Positions 18,320 through 27,606 of a stretch of 64,000 nt of DNA are shown piece by piece. The translations under genes were made by a program, and so were the position numbers. How positions within the stretch are numbered: position 1 is the stretch's first letter; each line of letters opens with the position of its first letter. The stretch is taken from assembly GCF_009935865.1 (NCBI RefSeq), contig NZ_QWEL01000004.1, forward strand, positions 62,001-126,000, given 5' to 3'. The notes beneath the pieces are model-generated. The model made no database searches. It was not told the DNA's origin and saw only the letters and a program-made list of their open reading frames with translations. Source of the DNA: Odoribacter sp. Z80 (GTDB lineage Bacteria; Bacteroidota; Bacteroidia; Bacteroidales; Marinifilaceae).

Positions 18320-20386
18320 ATGCTTGACAGAAAACTGAAACGTCGCTTAAATGGCTTATTCCGGTTAGTAATCATGCTTGCCATTTGCATCATTACCGTA
18401 TATCTGTTTCCCAAAGCCGGCAGTTTCCAATATGAATACCACAAAGGAATGCAATGGAGGTATGAAACCCTGAATGCCCCGTTTGACTTTCCCATATATA
18501 AAACCGAAGACGAACTGCAAAATGAACGGGAAAAAATCATGGAAAAACAGAGTCCCATATTTTTTCTCAATCCCGAAACAGCTCCCCAACACATTCAAAG
18601 ATTCCAATCCGCCCTGCATCAGTTCAGCCAGGAAGCAACTCCGGCAGCCCTGCAAAAGGTCTTGGACAAAATTCAGACCATTTACCAGGCCGGCATCGTA
18701 CAACTACCGGAACAGTACAATGCAGACAAAATACATCAACTTAAAATCGTAGAAAATAACATCGGCAGAAAAGTCGATTTTAACCGGGTATATACTTTAA
18801 AAAAAGCTTACAGCACCCTGAGCGAACAAATAAAACAGGCCGGATTGCCAAAATCCGTACAGGACAGAATTCTCAGCCTGAATTTAAACAATTTCCTCCA
18901 ACCCAACCTGGAATTTGACGAAGGCAAAACCACACTGGAGCTCTTCAATCAACTTCAACACATTAGCCTCACCGAAGGAATGGTCCAACAAGGGGATGTT
19001 ATCATCTCCCAAAGTGAAACGGTAACCCCGGAGAAAATAAAAATTTTAAATTCACTCAAAAACGAATACCAGCTTAAACTGGGCACCACGGAAACCTACA
19101 TGAAAACAATCGGCGGACAAGTGATCCTGGTGCTCGCCTCGCTTCTCATTTTTTCCATATTCTTTTACTACTCCAAAAAACGCATCTTTTACAACAACCG
19201 GGAATTTATCTTTCTGTACGGACTATTTCAGGCTACCATCCTGTTGGGAAGTCTGGGCTATTATCAGAACATCAACATATTTGCCGTCCCCGTATTGTTT
19301 TTCATTATTATTGTCAACATCCTCATCGGCGGCCGCTCCGCCCTGTACCTATTGCTGAGCACCACCCTCCTGCTGGCCTATTATGCACCCAACAGCTATA
19401 TGTTCGCCTTCATGCAAATAGCTGCCGGCATTGTTTCCATATTCAGCCTGATTCATTTACAAAGACGAGGCCAACTCATCTTATCCATATTTTTCATTTT
19501 CATTACCTATTCCTTAGTCTATACGGCTTTTCTGCTTGCTCAGGAAGGAGAAATCCGAACAACCCATCTACTGGAATTCCTGTGGCTATTCGTCAATTGT
19601 TTACTGTTGACCCTCACCTATCCTGTCATCTATATCTTTGAACGTATTTTCGGATATACTTCGGAAATCACTCTCATTGAACTTTCCAACCCCAATCATC
19701 CGGCTCTACGGAACCTGACTAAAAAGGCCCCGGGGACTTTCCAGCATTCACTCATGGTAGCCAACCTGGCCGAAGAAGCCATCTACAGAATAGGCGGAAA
19801 TCCCCTGCTTACACGGACCGGAGCCCTTTATCATGATATTGGCAAAACCTATGACCCCATCTTTTTTATCGAGAATCAAACCGGCGGTATCAACCCGCAC
19901 AATCAATGCGACTACGATATCAGTGCCCAGCACATTATAAATCACGTAACCAAAGGTGTGGAACTGGCAAAAAAATATAACCTTCCGGAAGCCATTATCA
20001 ACTTCATCCGGACCCATCACGGAAAAAGTAAAGTAAAATACTTTTACAACTCTTTCAAGAACCAATATCCCGACCGGGAAATAGACGAATCCCTGTTCAC
20101 CTATGACGGTCCGGATCCCGTTAGCCGGGAATGCTCAGTGGTTATGATGGCTGACGCAGTAGAAGCAGCATCCCGCACCCTGGCCGATAAAACAGAAGAA
20201 AACATCACAAAACTGGTAGACAACATCATTGACAACCAGGTACAGGAAGGACGCTTTGCCAATGCCGATATTACTTTCAAAGACATCGGCATAGTAAAAA
20301 AAGTATTCATAGAAATGCTTACAAGCATCTACCATTCCAGAATAGCCTACCCCAAACTGGAAAAAAAAGAAGATAATCAACACTAA
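18320..20386 (+). CDS. 7TM-HD family phosphohydrolase, PgpH-like c-di-AMP phosphodiesterase
   Basis: The 688-aa membrane protein has the 7TMR-HD layout: one N-terminal helix (about 14-32), an extracytoplasmic domain to about residue 265, a block of about seven membrane helices (about 270-450), and a cytoplasmic HD domain with FQHSLMVANLAEEA, LYHDIGKTYDP (metal-binding HD) and NFIRTHHGK. The homologue PgpH of Listeria hydrolyses cyclic di-AMP. A role in turnover of that second messenger, and so in cell-wall and osmotic control, is inferred from family. A TACCTTTA box at 18280-18287 is a possible -7 element. A LacI-type regulator starts 11 bases downstream and is probably co-transcribed. Confidence 0.9.
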   Translation: MLDRKLKRRLNGLFRLVIMLAICIITVYLFPKAGSFQYEYHKGMQWRYETLNAPFDFPIYKTEDELQNEREKIMEKQSPIFFLNPETAPQHIQRFQSALHQFSQEATPAALQKVLDKIQTIYQAGIVQLPEQYNADKIHQLKIVENNIGRKVDFNRVYTLKKAYSTLSEQIKQAGLPKSVQDRILSLNLNNFLQPNLEFDEGKTTLELFNQLQHISLTEGMVQQGDVIISQSETVTPEKIKILNSLKNEYQLKLGTTETYMKTIGGQVILVLASLLIFSIFFYYSKKRIFYNNREFIFLYGLFQATILLGSLGYYQNINIFAVPVLFFIIIVNILIGGRSALYLLLSTTLLLAYYAPNSYMFAFMQIAAGIVSIFSLIHLQRRGQLILSIFFIFITYSLVYTAFLLAQEGEIRTTHLLEFLWLFVNCLLLTLTYPVIYIFERIFGYTSEITLIELSNPNHPALRNLTKKAPGTFQHSLMVANLAEEAIYRIGGNPLLTRTGALYHDIGKTYDPIFFIENQTGGINPHNQCDYDISAQHIINHVTKGVELAKKYNLPEAIINFIRTHHGKSKVKYFYNSFKNQYPDREIDESLFTYDGPDPVSRECSVVMMADAVEAASRTLADKTEENITKLVDNIIDNQVQEGRFANADITFKDIGIVKKVFIEMLTSIYHSRIAYPKLEKKEDNQH

Positions 20387-20397
20387 AAACAAGGAAT

Positions 20398-21429
20398 ATG
20401 ACACAAAAAGCTATTACGATTAAGGATTTAGCGGAAAAATTAAATATCTCAGTGTCCACCGTATCAAGAGCACTAAAGGACAATCCCGAGATCAGCCAGC
20501 AGACGCGGAAAACGGTACAGGCTCTTGCCAAAGAACTGGGGTACAAACCCAATCCGATAGCCGTTGCCTTAAAAACACATAAAAGTAATACCATAGGTGT
20601 AGTCGTTCCCCAGATAGTGAACACCTTCTTTGCCACAGTCGTAAAAAAAATTGAAGAAATAGCTGACAAATACGGCTATAACGTACTGGTGAGCTCTTCC
20701 AACGAAAGTTTTGAAAAAGAAAAGAAAAACATCGATATATTTTTAGCCAACCGTTGTGACGGAATCATCTTATCCATCTCCAAAGCCACAACCTCCTACG
20801 AACACATCAAACAAATTCAGGAAATGGGGATTCCCCTGGTGCTTTTTGAACGCACAACCAAAGAATTGGAAGTTTCTAAAGTAGTCGCAGATGACGCCGA
20901 CGCTGCTTTTAAAATCGTACAGCATTTAATCCATGGCGGTGCCAAAAAAATCGCTCTGCTGACCGGTCCGGAACAACTCTCCATCGGTAAAAACCGCATG
21001 AAAGGTTACCTGAAAGCCATGACTCTTAGTAAATTGGACATCAACACAGACTATATCATGAGGTGTGAAGACTTTTCGGTAAAGGCCGCAAAAGAAGCCA
21101 CCCAACGCCTCCTGAATACCGGAAATATCCCGGACGCCATCTTCGGCATCAATGATGACATGGCCATCGGAGCCATCGAGGCCATCAAAGAAAAAGGCTA
21201 CCGCATACCCCAAGACATTGCCGTATTCGGCTTCTCGAACAGCAAACGTTCACGGTATATGACCCCATCCGTCAGTACAATCAACCAGTTTCCGGAGAAA
21301 ATCGGTGAAACAGCAGCAGAACTTCTCTTCGAACAGATATTAGACAACAAGCATGCTCAAATACGCGAAGAAGTCATCAATTGCGAATTAATCGTACGGG
21401 AATCTTCAGACCGTTCCAGCTTACAATAA
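20398..21429 (+). CDS. LacI/GalR family transcriptional regulator
   Basis: The 343-aa protein begins with a LacI-type helix-turn-helix (IKDLAEKLNISVSTVSRALKD, residues of about 7-27, with the hinge-helix motif to about 60). A periplasmic-binding-protein-like sensor follows, ending in conserved IAVFGFSNSKRSRYMTPSVSTINQ. Members repress or activate sugar-use genes in response to a sugar or phosphosugar. Its target is not evident: the adjacent upstream gene is the HD phosphodiesterase and no sugar operon is next to it. A clear terminator follows. Confidence 0.92.
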   Translation: MTQKAITIKDLAEKLNISVSTVSRALKDNPEISQQTRKTVQALAKELGYKPNPIAVALKTHKSNTIGVVVPQIVNTFFATVVKKIEEIADKYGYNVLVSSSNESFEKEKKNIDIFLANRCDGIILSISKATTSYEHIKQIQEMGIPLVLFERTTKELEVSKVVADDADAAFKIVQHLIHGGAKKIALLTGPEQLSIGKNRMKGYLKAMTLSKLDINTDYIMRCEDFSVKAAKEATQRLLNTGNIPDAIFGINDDMAIGAIEAIKEKGYRIPQDIAVFGFSNSKRSRYMTPSVSTINQFPEKIGETAAELLFEQILDNKHAQIREEVINCELIVRESSDRSSLQ

Positions 21430-21441
21430 AATTCTCAGATA

Positions 21442-21478
21442 ACAACCGGAACAGTAAAGTAGTTCCGGTTGTCTTTTC
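21442..21478 (+). terminator. Rho-independent terminator after the LacI-type gene
   Basis: ACAACCGGAAC (21442-21452) pairs perfectly with GTTCCGGTTGT (21462-21472), with a 9-base loop and CTTTTCC after the stem. Confidence 0.9.
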
Positions 21479-21533
21479 CTACCCTCATATAGTGCAATCC
21501 TCATTTCGACCGGTTAAAGATTGTTAAACCCAC

Positions 21534-21563
21534 ATTGTATTCCATCCTTCCTGATTATATTTG
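21534..21563 (+). promoter_or_regulatory. Promoter of the gld-type ABC operon
   Basis: ATTG at 21534-21537 and an exact TATATTTG -7 box at 21556-21563 are separated by 18 bases. The ATG at 21600 lies 37 bases downstream, which also rules out the further upstream in-frame start. Confidence 0.65.
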
Positions 21564-21599
21564 TATACCAGGTGTCAATCGTGGGACAAAGAAAAGAAT

Positions 21600-22523
21600 A
21601 TGGATGTAATTGTTGAAAACTTAACGAAATCCTTTGGTTTCCAAAAAGCAATAGATTCTGTAAGTTTTACAGTAAAAAAGGGAGAAATACTGGGATTTTT
21701 AGGTCCGAACGGAGCCGGAAAAACCACAACCATGAAAATAATGGCCTGTTTCCTCCAGCCCGATTATGGAAATATCTTCTTCGACAAATATTCCATCCAC
21801 AAAAATGCTTATAAAATCAAACAGTTCATTGGATATTTACCTGAACACAATCCCCTCTATGAGGAAATGAACGTCATTGATTTCCTGAATTTTATAGCAA
21901 AAATCCACAATATTCCCAACTATAAAATCCTGTCCAGGGTTATGGATATGATCCGCATGTGCGGATTAGAAAACGAAAAGCATAAAAATATCCGGGAACT
22001 CTCCAAAGGCTACCGCCAGCGGGTAGGCTTGGCACAAGCTCTGATCCATGATCCCGAAGTGCTTATCCTGGACGAACCCACCACCGGACTCGACCCCAAC
22101 CAGGTGATAGAAATCCGCGAATTGATTAAAACGATAGGCCGGGAAAAAACAGTCATAATGAGTTCCCACATTTTAGCAGAAATTGAAGCCACCTGCAACC
22201 GGGTCCTTATCCTTAATAAAGGGAAAATAATGGCTAACGGAACTTCTGCTGAATTGCAAAGTCAGTCCTCTACGGATAAATTACTGAAAATTAAAATCGA
22301 CGGCGAAAACAGCTCAGATATATATGACGAACTCGCTCTGATTCCGGAAATTAAAAATATCCGAACCCAGGCAGACCGGCAATTTGAAATCCGATGTGAA
22401 CGGAATGCAGAAATTGAAAAAGCTATTTTTACTATATGCTGCCAAAAACATTGGTACATCCGGGAAATCACCCCCATTGAAACCCGCCTGGAAGACATCT
22501 TCCGGCAGGTAACCCAAAACTAA
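21600..22523 (+). CDS. ABC transporter ATP-binding protein, GldA-like
   Basis: The 307-aa ATPase has Walker A GPNGAGKTT, the signature LSKGYRQRVGLAQAL and Walker B VLILDEPTTGLDPNQ, followed by a C-terminal region typical of exporter ATPases. The start at 21600 (MDVIVENLTKSFG) fits family N-termini and the promoter. It is followed at once by a permease and an ABC-auxiliary protein in the order of gldA-gldF-gldG. In gliding Bacteroidota these are needed for motility. In non-gliding Bacteroidales the same set is kept and its substrate is unknown. Confidence 0.9.
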   Translation: MDVIVENLTKSFGFQKAIDSVSFTVKKGEILGFLGPNGAGKTTTMKIMACFLQPDYGNIFFDKYSIHKNAYKIKQFIGYLPEHNPLYEEMNVIDFLNFIAKIHNIPNYKILSRVMDMIRMCGLENEKHKNIRELSKGYRQRVGLAQALIHDPEVLILDEPTTGLDPNQVIEIRELIKTIGREKTVIMSSHILAEIEATCNRVLILNKGKIMANGTSAELQSQSSTDKLLKIKIDGENSSDIYDELALIPEIKNIRTQADRQFEIRCERNAEIEKAIFTICCQKHWYIREITPIETRLEDIFRQVTQN

Positions 22524-22530
22524 TAGGAAC

Positions 22531-23253
22531 ATGAACACCATTAGAATACTCATTGATAAAGAACTGAACAATGCTTTCAATTCCTGGAGCCTGTACATCG
22601 GCTATATTGTATTCTTTTGTATATGTGGCTTCTACTCCTGGCTATCGGCCGGAAACCTGTTTTACATCGGCCAGGCCAATATGATGCCCGTGTTTATCAT
22701 CATCAACTGGACACAATTCTTCATGCTCCCGGCACTGACCATGAAAAGTATTGCCGATGAAAAAAGGAACGGTACAATAGAACTCATGCTTACCAAACCT
22801 GTTAAAATCTCTGATCTGGTCTGTGGAAAATTTCTGACAAACTTAATCATCACAACACTTGCATTATTTCTCACACTCCCCTATTACATCACCCTGGCCT
22901 CCCTCGGCCAGGTAGACCACGGCGCTATCGTACTGGGGTACCTCGGGCTGATTCAGATGAGTGCCTGCTACATCAGCATCGGACTTTTCTCTTCAGCCTT
23001 ATCCCGTACTCCTGTCAGTGCATTTTTTATCAGTTTCGGTATAGGTCTCTGCTTCCAGCTTTTGTTTGGTATGTTGGCCAACCAGGTGGGAAACGGATTT
23101 TGGGCCGACCTGTTCGGCTATTTGTCCATGGAAGAACACTTTGACTCCCTATCCCGGGGGATTCTGGATTCCCGGGACATCATATACTTTGCATCAATCA
23201 TCACCATCTTTTTGTCTCTGACCAGATTTCTCATTTGTAAAAGTAAAATTTAA
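22531..23253 (+). CDS. ABC-2 type permease, GldF-like
   Basis: This 240-aa integral membrane protein has about six hydrophobic segments and the ABC-2 permease motif MKSIADEKRNGTIELMLTKP between the second and third. It starts 7 bases after the ATPase gene and precedes the GldG-like gene by 18 bases, so the three products should form one complex in the cytoplasmic membrane. Length agrees with GldF. Confidence 0.88.
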   Translation: MNTIRILIDKELNNAFNSWSLYIGYIVFFCICGFYSWLSAGNLFYIGQANMMPVFIIINWTQFFMLPALTMKSIADEKRNGTIELMLTKPVKISDLVCGKFLTNLIITTLALFLTLPYYITLASLGQVDHGAIVLGYLGLIQMSACYISIGLFSSALSRTPVSAFFISFGIGLCFQLLFGMLANQVGNGFWADLFGYLSMEEHFDSLSRGILDSRDIIYFASIITIFLSLTRFLICKSKI

Positions 23254-23271
23254 GTCCTGACCCTAAATCTT

Positions 23272-24771
23272 ATGAAACGGATTTTACAAAACAGCATATA
23301 CCTCCTAATTACCATCCTGGCCATTAACATCCTCAGCTACTTTCTGTTTTTCCGCCTGGACTTTACGATGAACAAACGCTACTCTTTAAGTAAAGTCAGT
23401 AAAAACATCGTGAAAAAAAATACCTTACCGGTTACTGTCGATTTTTATATCACTGAAGACCTGCCCCAGGACATAAAGAAATTGGCAAAGGAATTTCAAT
23501 CCATGCTGAAAGAATATAAATCTTTAAGCAATGTCAGTTTTACTGTTAACACCATCAATCCGAATACTTCCGAAAAAGAATTCAAGGCCAACCGGGCCGG
23601 CATCCAACCACTCTACAAAGAGATAAGGGAAAGAGATCTGGAAAAAATCCAGAAAATTTACATCGGAGCAATGATCCGGGTCGGAAACAGCAAAACAGTA
23701 TTACCTCAGATCAATTACAATACTCCCATAGAGTATGAACTCACCCGCATTTTAAAACAAGCGTCCGACACCCTGAAACCCAGCATCGGTTTTGTACACG
23801 GCCACGGAGAAGCAACAATAAACCACATGCCCCAGCTCATTCATGAACTCTCCCACCTGACGGATCTGTCCATCGTGGATCTGAACGCTGCAACTCCCCC
23901 TCTTTCCCAATTCAATGTCCTGTGCATTATTGACCCCCAAGACACCTATTCAGCTTTCGAAATAGAGCAGTTAAATAAATACTTAGACCAGGGAGGACGG
24001 TTATTCATTGCCTTAAATCACGCCATCGGACAACTCTCCGGAGAGCGAAACAGTGGCTTTATCAACCGGACCGGAATCGAAGATATGCTGGAGAAAAAAG
24101 GGCTGAAAGTCAAATATGATTTCGTGGTCGACAACAACTGCGGCACCATTGCCCTCAACCAACACTACGGATTCATACAATTTCAAAGCAATGTGAGTTT
24201 TCCTTATTTGCCCATTATCACCAACTTCAGTAAACATACGATCACGTACGGACTAAATTCGATGTTACTGGCATTTGCCAGCAGCATCGAACAGGTAAAA
24301 ACACAAAGCACCTATATATTCACTCCCCTGGCCATGACATCCTCTATTTCAGGAATACAACAGGCTCCCGTATTTTTTAATTTCCAGAAACAATGGACCA
24401 AAAACGACTTCAACCATCCGCATAACATCGTAGCAGCCCTTCTGACCAATGATGATAACAACAGCGCCATTGTAACCATTACGGATGCCGATTTTATCAG
24501 TAACGAGATTGTCACCGGTGGCCACACTGATAACATAAATTTTGCCATTAACTCCATCGAATGGCTGGCAGATAACTCCGGATTAATCAAGCTAAGAAAT
24601 AAATTTACTACATTTTCAGCACTCGAACCGACAGGAGATTCCGTCCGGGAATTTTTAAAATACCTGAACTTCTTAACTCCTATAATATTGATTGCTTTTA
24701 CTGCCCTGATTCATTTCCGAAGGAAACAGAAAAAAAGAATAAACCGGTCACATCCGGGATATGTCGACTAA
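23272..24771 (+). CDS. GldG-like ABC transporter auxiliary protein
   Basis: The 499-aa protein has one membrane helix near the N-terminus (about 9-30), a large extracytoplasmic domain of the GldG/ABC_transp_aux type with LPVTVDFYITEDLP early and an IGFVHGHGE segment, and a closing C-terminal helix (about 465-485). It completes the gldA-gldF-gldG-like operon. Its 3' end overlaps the convergent dapA by 24 bases. Confidence 0.87.
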   Translation: MKRILQNSIYLLITILAINILSYFLFFRLDFTMNKRYSLSKVSKNIVKKNTLPVTVDFYITEDLPQDIKKLAKEFQSMLKEYKSLSNVSFTVNTINPNTSEKEFKANRAGIQPLYKEIRERDLEKIQKIYIGAMIRVGNSKTVLPQINYNTPIEYELTRILKQASDTLKPSIGFVHGHGEATINHMPQLIHELSHLTDLSIVDLNAATPPLSQFNVLCIIDPQDTYSAFEIEQLNKYLDQGGRLFIALNHAIGQLSGERNSGFINRTGIEDMLEKKGLKVKYDFVVDNNCGTIALNQHYGFIQFQSNVSFPYLPIITNFSKHTITYGLNSMLLAFASSIEQVKTQSTYIFTPLAMTSSISGIQQAPVFFNFQKQWTKNDFNHPHNIVAALLTNDDNNSAIVTITDADFISNEIVTGGHTDNINFAINSIEWLADNSGLIKLRNKFTTFSALEPTGDSVREFLKYLNFLTPIILIAFTALIHFRRKQKKRINRSHPGYVD

Positions 24772-25638
24772 CAACTCTTCAATACGTCTGTAAAGCTCTT
24801 CCCCAACCGGGGTCAAAGGCAAACGTAACGTATTGTGTTTAATAATGCCGGCCGCAGACAGAGCAGCTTTTATTCCGGCCGGATTGCCTTCCTGAAACAA
24901 AGCTTTACACAAATCCGATAACGCCAGATGCCATCTGCGGGCATCCGCATATTCCTCCCGGACAATCAGATTTACCAAACCCGAACAAACCCGGGGCAAT
25001 ACATTAGCCATCACCGAAATCACCCCATCAAACCCCATAGCCATCAGAGGCAGAATAATAGCATCATCCCCCGACAAAACCGTAAAGCCCGGCCGTTTAA
25101 CCTTCAAAACATCGGTTGCCTGGCTCATATTGCCGGAAGCTTCTTTTAAACCAGCAATATTAGGGCAATCCTGCAATAAACGCCCCACAGTTGAAGCATT
25201 CATATTCACCCCGGTCCTCCCGGGAATATTATACAAGCATACAGGCAGCGGAGAAGCCGCCGCAATGGCTCTGAAATGTTCATATATTCCTTCCTGGGTG
25301 GGTTTATTATAAAAAGGTACCACACTCAGAATAGCCTGACACTCCGATAGCCAGGCCGTATGTTCAAGTTTCCGTACAATTTCCGCAGTATTATTACCTC
25401 CAACTCCAACCACAACAGGCAAACGCTTTCTGTTTTCACGAACGATAATACTGACAACCCGGGCCTTTTCCTCCTCACTCAAGGTTGTACTCTCTGCAGT
25501 TGTTCCCAAAGCAACCAAAAAATCCACCCCTCCGTCAATCACATGATTCACCAAGCGCGCCAAAGACTCCTCATCTATCTGTAAATGCTCGTCAAAAGGA
25601 GTCACTAAAGCCACCCCTGTCCCGGCTAATCTCTCCAT
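24748..25638 (-). CDS. dapA: 4-hydroxy-tetrahydrodipicolinate synthase
   Basis: DapA condenses pyruvate with aspartate semialdehyde, the first step of the DAP/lysine branch fed by lysC and completed by lysA elsewhere in this window. The 296-aa sequence has GTTAESTTLSEEEK (usual motif GTTGES, here GTTAES), YNIPGRTGVNM with the active-site Tyr, and AGLKEASG with the Schiff-base Lys. It starts 3 bases after a DUF6913 gene in the same operon and overlaps the gldG-like gene at its 3' end. Confidence 0.95.
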   Translation of the reverse strand: MERLAGTGVALVTPFDEHLQIDEESLARLVNHVIDGGVDFLVALGTTAESTTLSEEEKARVVSIIVRENRKRLPVVVGVGGNNTAEIVRKLEHTAWLSECQAILSVVPFYNKPTQEGIYEHFRAIAAASPLPVCLYNIPGRTGVNMNASTVGRLLQDCPNIAGLKEASGNMSQATDVLKVKRPGFTVLSGDDAIILPLMAMGFDGVISVMANVLPRVCSGLVNLIVREEYADARRWHLALSDLCKALFQEGNPAGIKAALSAAGIIKHNTLRLPLTPVGEELYRRIEELLVDISRM

Positions 25639-25641
25639 AAG

Positions 25642-26163
25642 TCAATAACGATTTATTTTAGACAACAATTCAGTTAATTTATCAATAAACTCCAAAGGAG
25701 TAGAAACCCCGTCCACTATCAAATCAGCAATTCCCCCTTCCTTCTTCATCCCGGCAGTACAAGCTGCCTGTGTATGGGCCAATACATAATTTCCCAAAAC
25801 ACTCGTTTCACCTGTCAGGTCAATCAACAAATCATACTTCTTTCTCAATACACCCAACAAACGCTCATTCTGAATCTTTCCACCAAAACCCAGGTCTTCA
25901 TTCCGCATAAAAACCACATCATCCGTCTCAGATACCTCAATCCCGTTCGGTACAAAACATAACTTCTCGATTTTAGCCTCTGCAAAATGATCCCGCACAC
26001 TCTTTATCCATTTGCGTTCGTTGGGACTTGACGTCCAAAACACAAGACACCTGCGAATATCCTTGAATCCCTTATACTCCGCATTTCGCTCAACTCCCTC
26101 AAGCTGCCTCGCCAGAGAGTCTTCCTTCAACCGATGTAGTATATTATTGATGATCTTTTTCAT
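25642..26163 (-). CDS. DUF6913 family protein
   Basis: A 173-aa cytoplasmic protein with no signal peptide or membrane segment. It matches the small Bacteroidales family now called DUF6913, including the segments VFWTSSPNERKWIKSV and YDLLIDLTGETS. Function is unknown. It lies directly upstream of dapA (3-base gap), a linkage I recall for this family, so a role near cell-wall or lysine precursor synthesis is a guess from context only. It is the last chromosomal protein gene before the tRNA and the island. Confidence 0.7.
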   Translation of the reverse strand: MKKIINNILHRLKEDSLARQLEGVERNAEYKGFKDIRRCLVFWTSSPNERKWIKSVRDHFAEAKIEKLCFVPNGIEVSETDDVVFMRNEDLGFGGKIQNERLLGVLRKKYDLLIDLTGETSVLGNYVLAHTQAACTAGMKKEGGIADLIVDGVSTPLEFIDKLTELLSKINRY

Positions 26164-26323
26164 AACTCAAACTTTCCATTCACAAAAATAACAATAAAAA
26201 AACAAAACCTTCCACTTTGTTATATCTTCTACAAAAAATCACTTTGTTTGAAAAAAAACAACAAAAAGCTTGCATACCACATTTTTTGCACATATCTTTG
26301 CACCGCTTTAGAGATAAGACAAC

Positions 26324-26396
26324 GGACTCGTAGCTTAATGGATAGAGCACTTGGTTACGGCCCAAGAGGTTGTGGGTTCGACTCCCGCCGAGTTCA
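26324..26396 (+). tRNA. tRNA-Arg (anticodon ACG)
   Basis: A complete cloverleaf can be folded: acceptor GGACTCG/CGAGTTC (one G-T pair), D-arm with AGCTTAATGGATAGAGC, anticodon stem CTTGG/CCAAG with loop TTACGGC (anticodon ACG), T-arm GTGGG-TTCGACT-CCCGC and discriminator A. CCA is not encoded. The 3' end overlaps the attL repeat, so this gene is the integration target of the island and is kept intact. Confidence 0.96.
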
Positions 26397-26434
26397 CGAA
26401 AGCAACAAGCAAAATAAAGCAAACTCCTGAAAAT
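26384..26434 (+). repeat. attL: 51-bp direct repeat at the 3' end of tRNA-Arg
   Basis: The 51 bases from CCCGCCGAGTTCACG onward are identical to 63011-63061. They cover the last 13 bases of the tRNA, downstream sequence and the left arm of its terminator. The base before differs (T here, C at 63010), and similarity continues imperfectly beyond. Confidence 0.95.
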
Positions 26435-26456
26435 AAAGACTTTCAGGAGTTTTTCT
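26423..26456 (+). terminator. Terminator of tRNA-Arg, also part of the att region
   Basis: ACTCCTGAAA (26423-26432) pairs with TTTCAGGAGT (26441-26450), followed by TTTTC and more T. The same hairpin recurs after attR with two loop changes (63050-63083), so the element carried its own terminator copy. Confidence 0.85.
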
Positions 26457-26509
26457 TTTTCCCAACTTACCGAAAATACAGCAAAACGAAGCAGTAAAAA
26501 CAGGTGAAA

Positions 26510-26547
26510 TCGGTGGACTTTATTTCTCCCCGGTTTTAGTCCACCGA
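26510..26547. repeat. Inverted repeat upstream of the integrase, copy 1
   Basis: TCGGTGGACT (26510-26519) pairs perfectly with AGTCCACCGA (26538-26547). The same hairpin occurs at 63137-63173, and a half-site TCGGTGGAGT lies at 62942-62951 near the right end. It may be an arm-type site for integrase or accessory factors, or a leader control of int. Confidence 0.6.
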
Positions 26548-26634
26548 ATTGATTATTATTCGTTGTTTCTCAATGTTTTGCAAAACGTGTTTACGACTAA
26601 GATAATTACTTTTAACCCGTTAAAATTTAGTCGT

Positions 26635-27401
26635 ATGGAACGGAATTATTTTTCTATCCTCTTTTTCATCAAAAGGACAAAGCTGTTAAAGAACGGTGAA
26701 GCCCCCATTTGTTTACGTATCACTGTAAACGGGAAACGCGCAGAAGTACAAATAAAACGAAGCGTGGAGGTAAACAAATGGAATAATCAGAAGGAATGTG
26801 CCATAGGCAGGGATAATAAAACGTTGGAATTGAACCACTACCTTGAAACAGTGCGTACCAAAATTCTAAGAATACACCGACAACTGGAACAGGACAACAA
26901 GCCCATTACGGCTGAAATTCTGAAATACCATTATTACGGAGAAAGTGAACCCCCAAAAATGTTACTGGAAGTTTTCAAAGAACATAATCAGAAATGCAGT
27001 GAATTAATTGGTAAAGATTATGTCCGGGCAACAGTCATGTACTATGAGCGCACCACACGTTATCTGTCGGAATTTATAAAACAGAATCACCGCCTTTCGG
27101 ATATTCCACTGAAAGACATCGACTATAATTTTATTCAAGAATTTGAGCATTTTGTAAAAACCACCAAAAACTGTCAGCAAAATGCAACTGTAAAATACCT
27201 GAAAAACTTTAAACGAATAATCCGAATTGCATTACTCAACCACTGGATAACAAGCGACCCATTTGCAGAAATCCATTTTAAACAAACTCCGACCAACAGG
27301 GATTTTCTTTTAGAGGAGGAATTACAACTGATATTAAGAAAACAATTCAATATCCCCCGATTAGAAACAGTCAAAGACATTTTTATCTTTTGCTGTTTCA
27401 C
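26635..27401 (+). pseudogene. IntDOT-like tyrosine recombinase, N-terminal part (interrupted)
   Basis: From Met 26635 the frame gives the Bacteroidetes Arm-DNA-binding domain (IKRTKLLKNGEAPICLRI), a SAM-like core-binding domain (about residues 100-200) and the start of the catalytic domain (FLLEEELQLILRKQF, then DIFIFCCFT). At 27401 homology stops in the middle of a Thr codon and the frame runs into foreign sequence to a stop at 27507. The missing C-terminal part is at 56247-56694. Joining 27401 to 56247 restores a single 404-codon integrase, close to the 411 residues of IntDOT. The resident fragment lacks every catalytic His, Arg and Tyr and should be inactive. Confidence 0.93.
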
Positions 27402-27606
27402 ATTTGTTGCACTAACTAATGTATGCTTGATTATCAATAAATTGCAAACTAATAATAGAGGTATAGGTAATGGGTTAGAAACCACCTGTCTTCATCATTT
27501 TGCATGATTCCCAATCATTTCAAATAGCTCAATGCGAAGATAATATTATTTTGAGAATTAACCAAATTCTGATAATCAAAATCATATAAATTCAGCGAAT
27601 TACCGG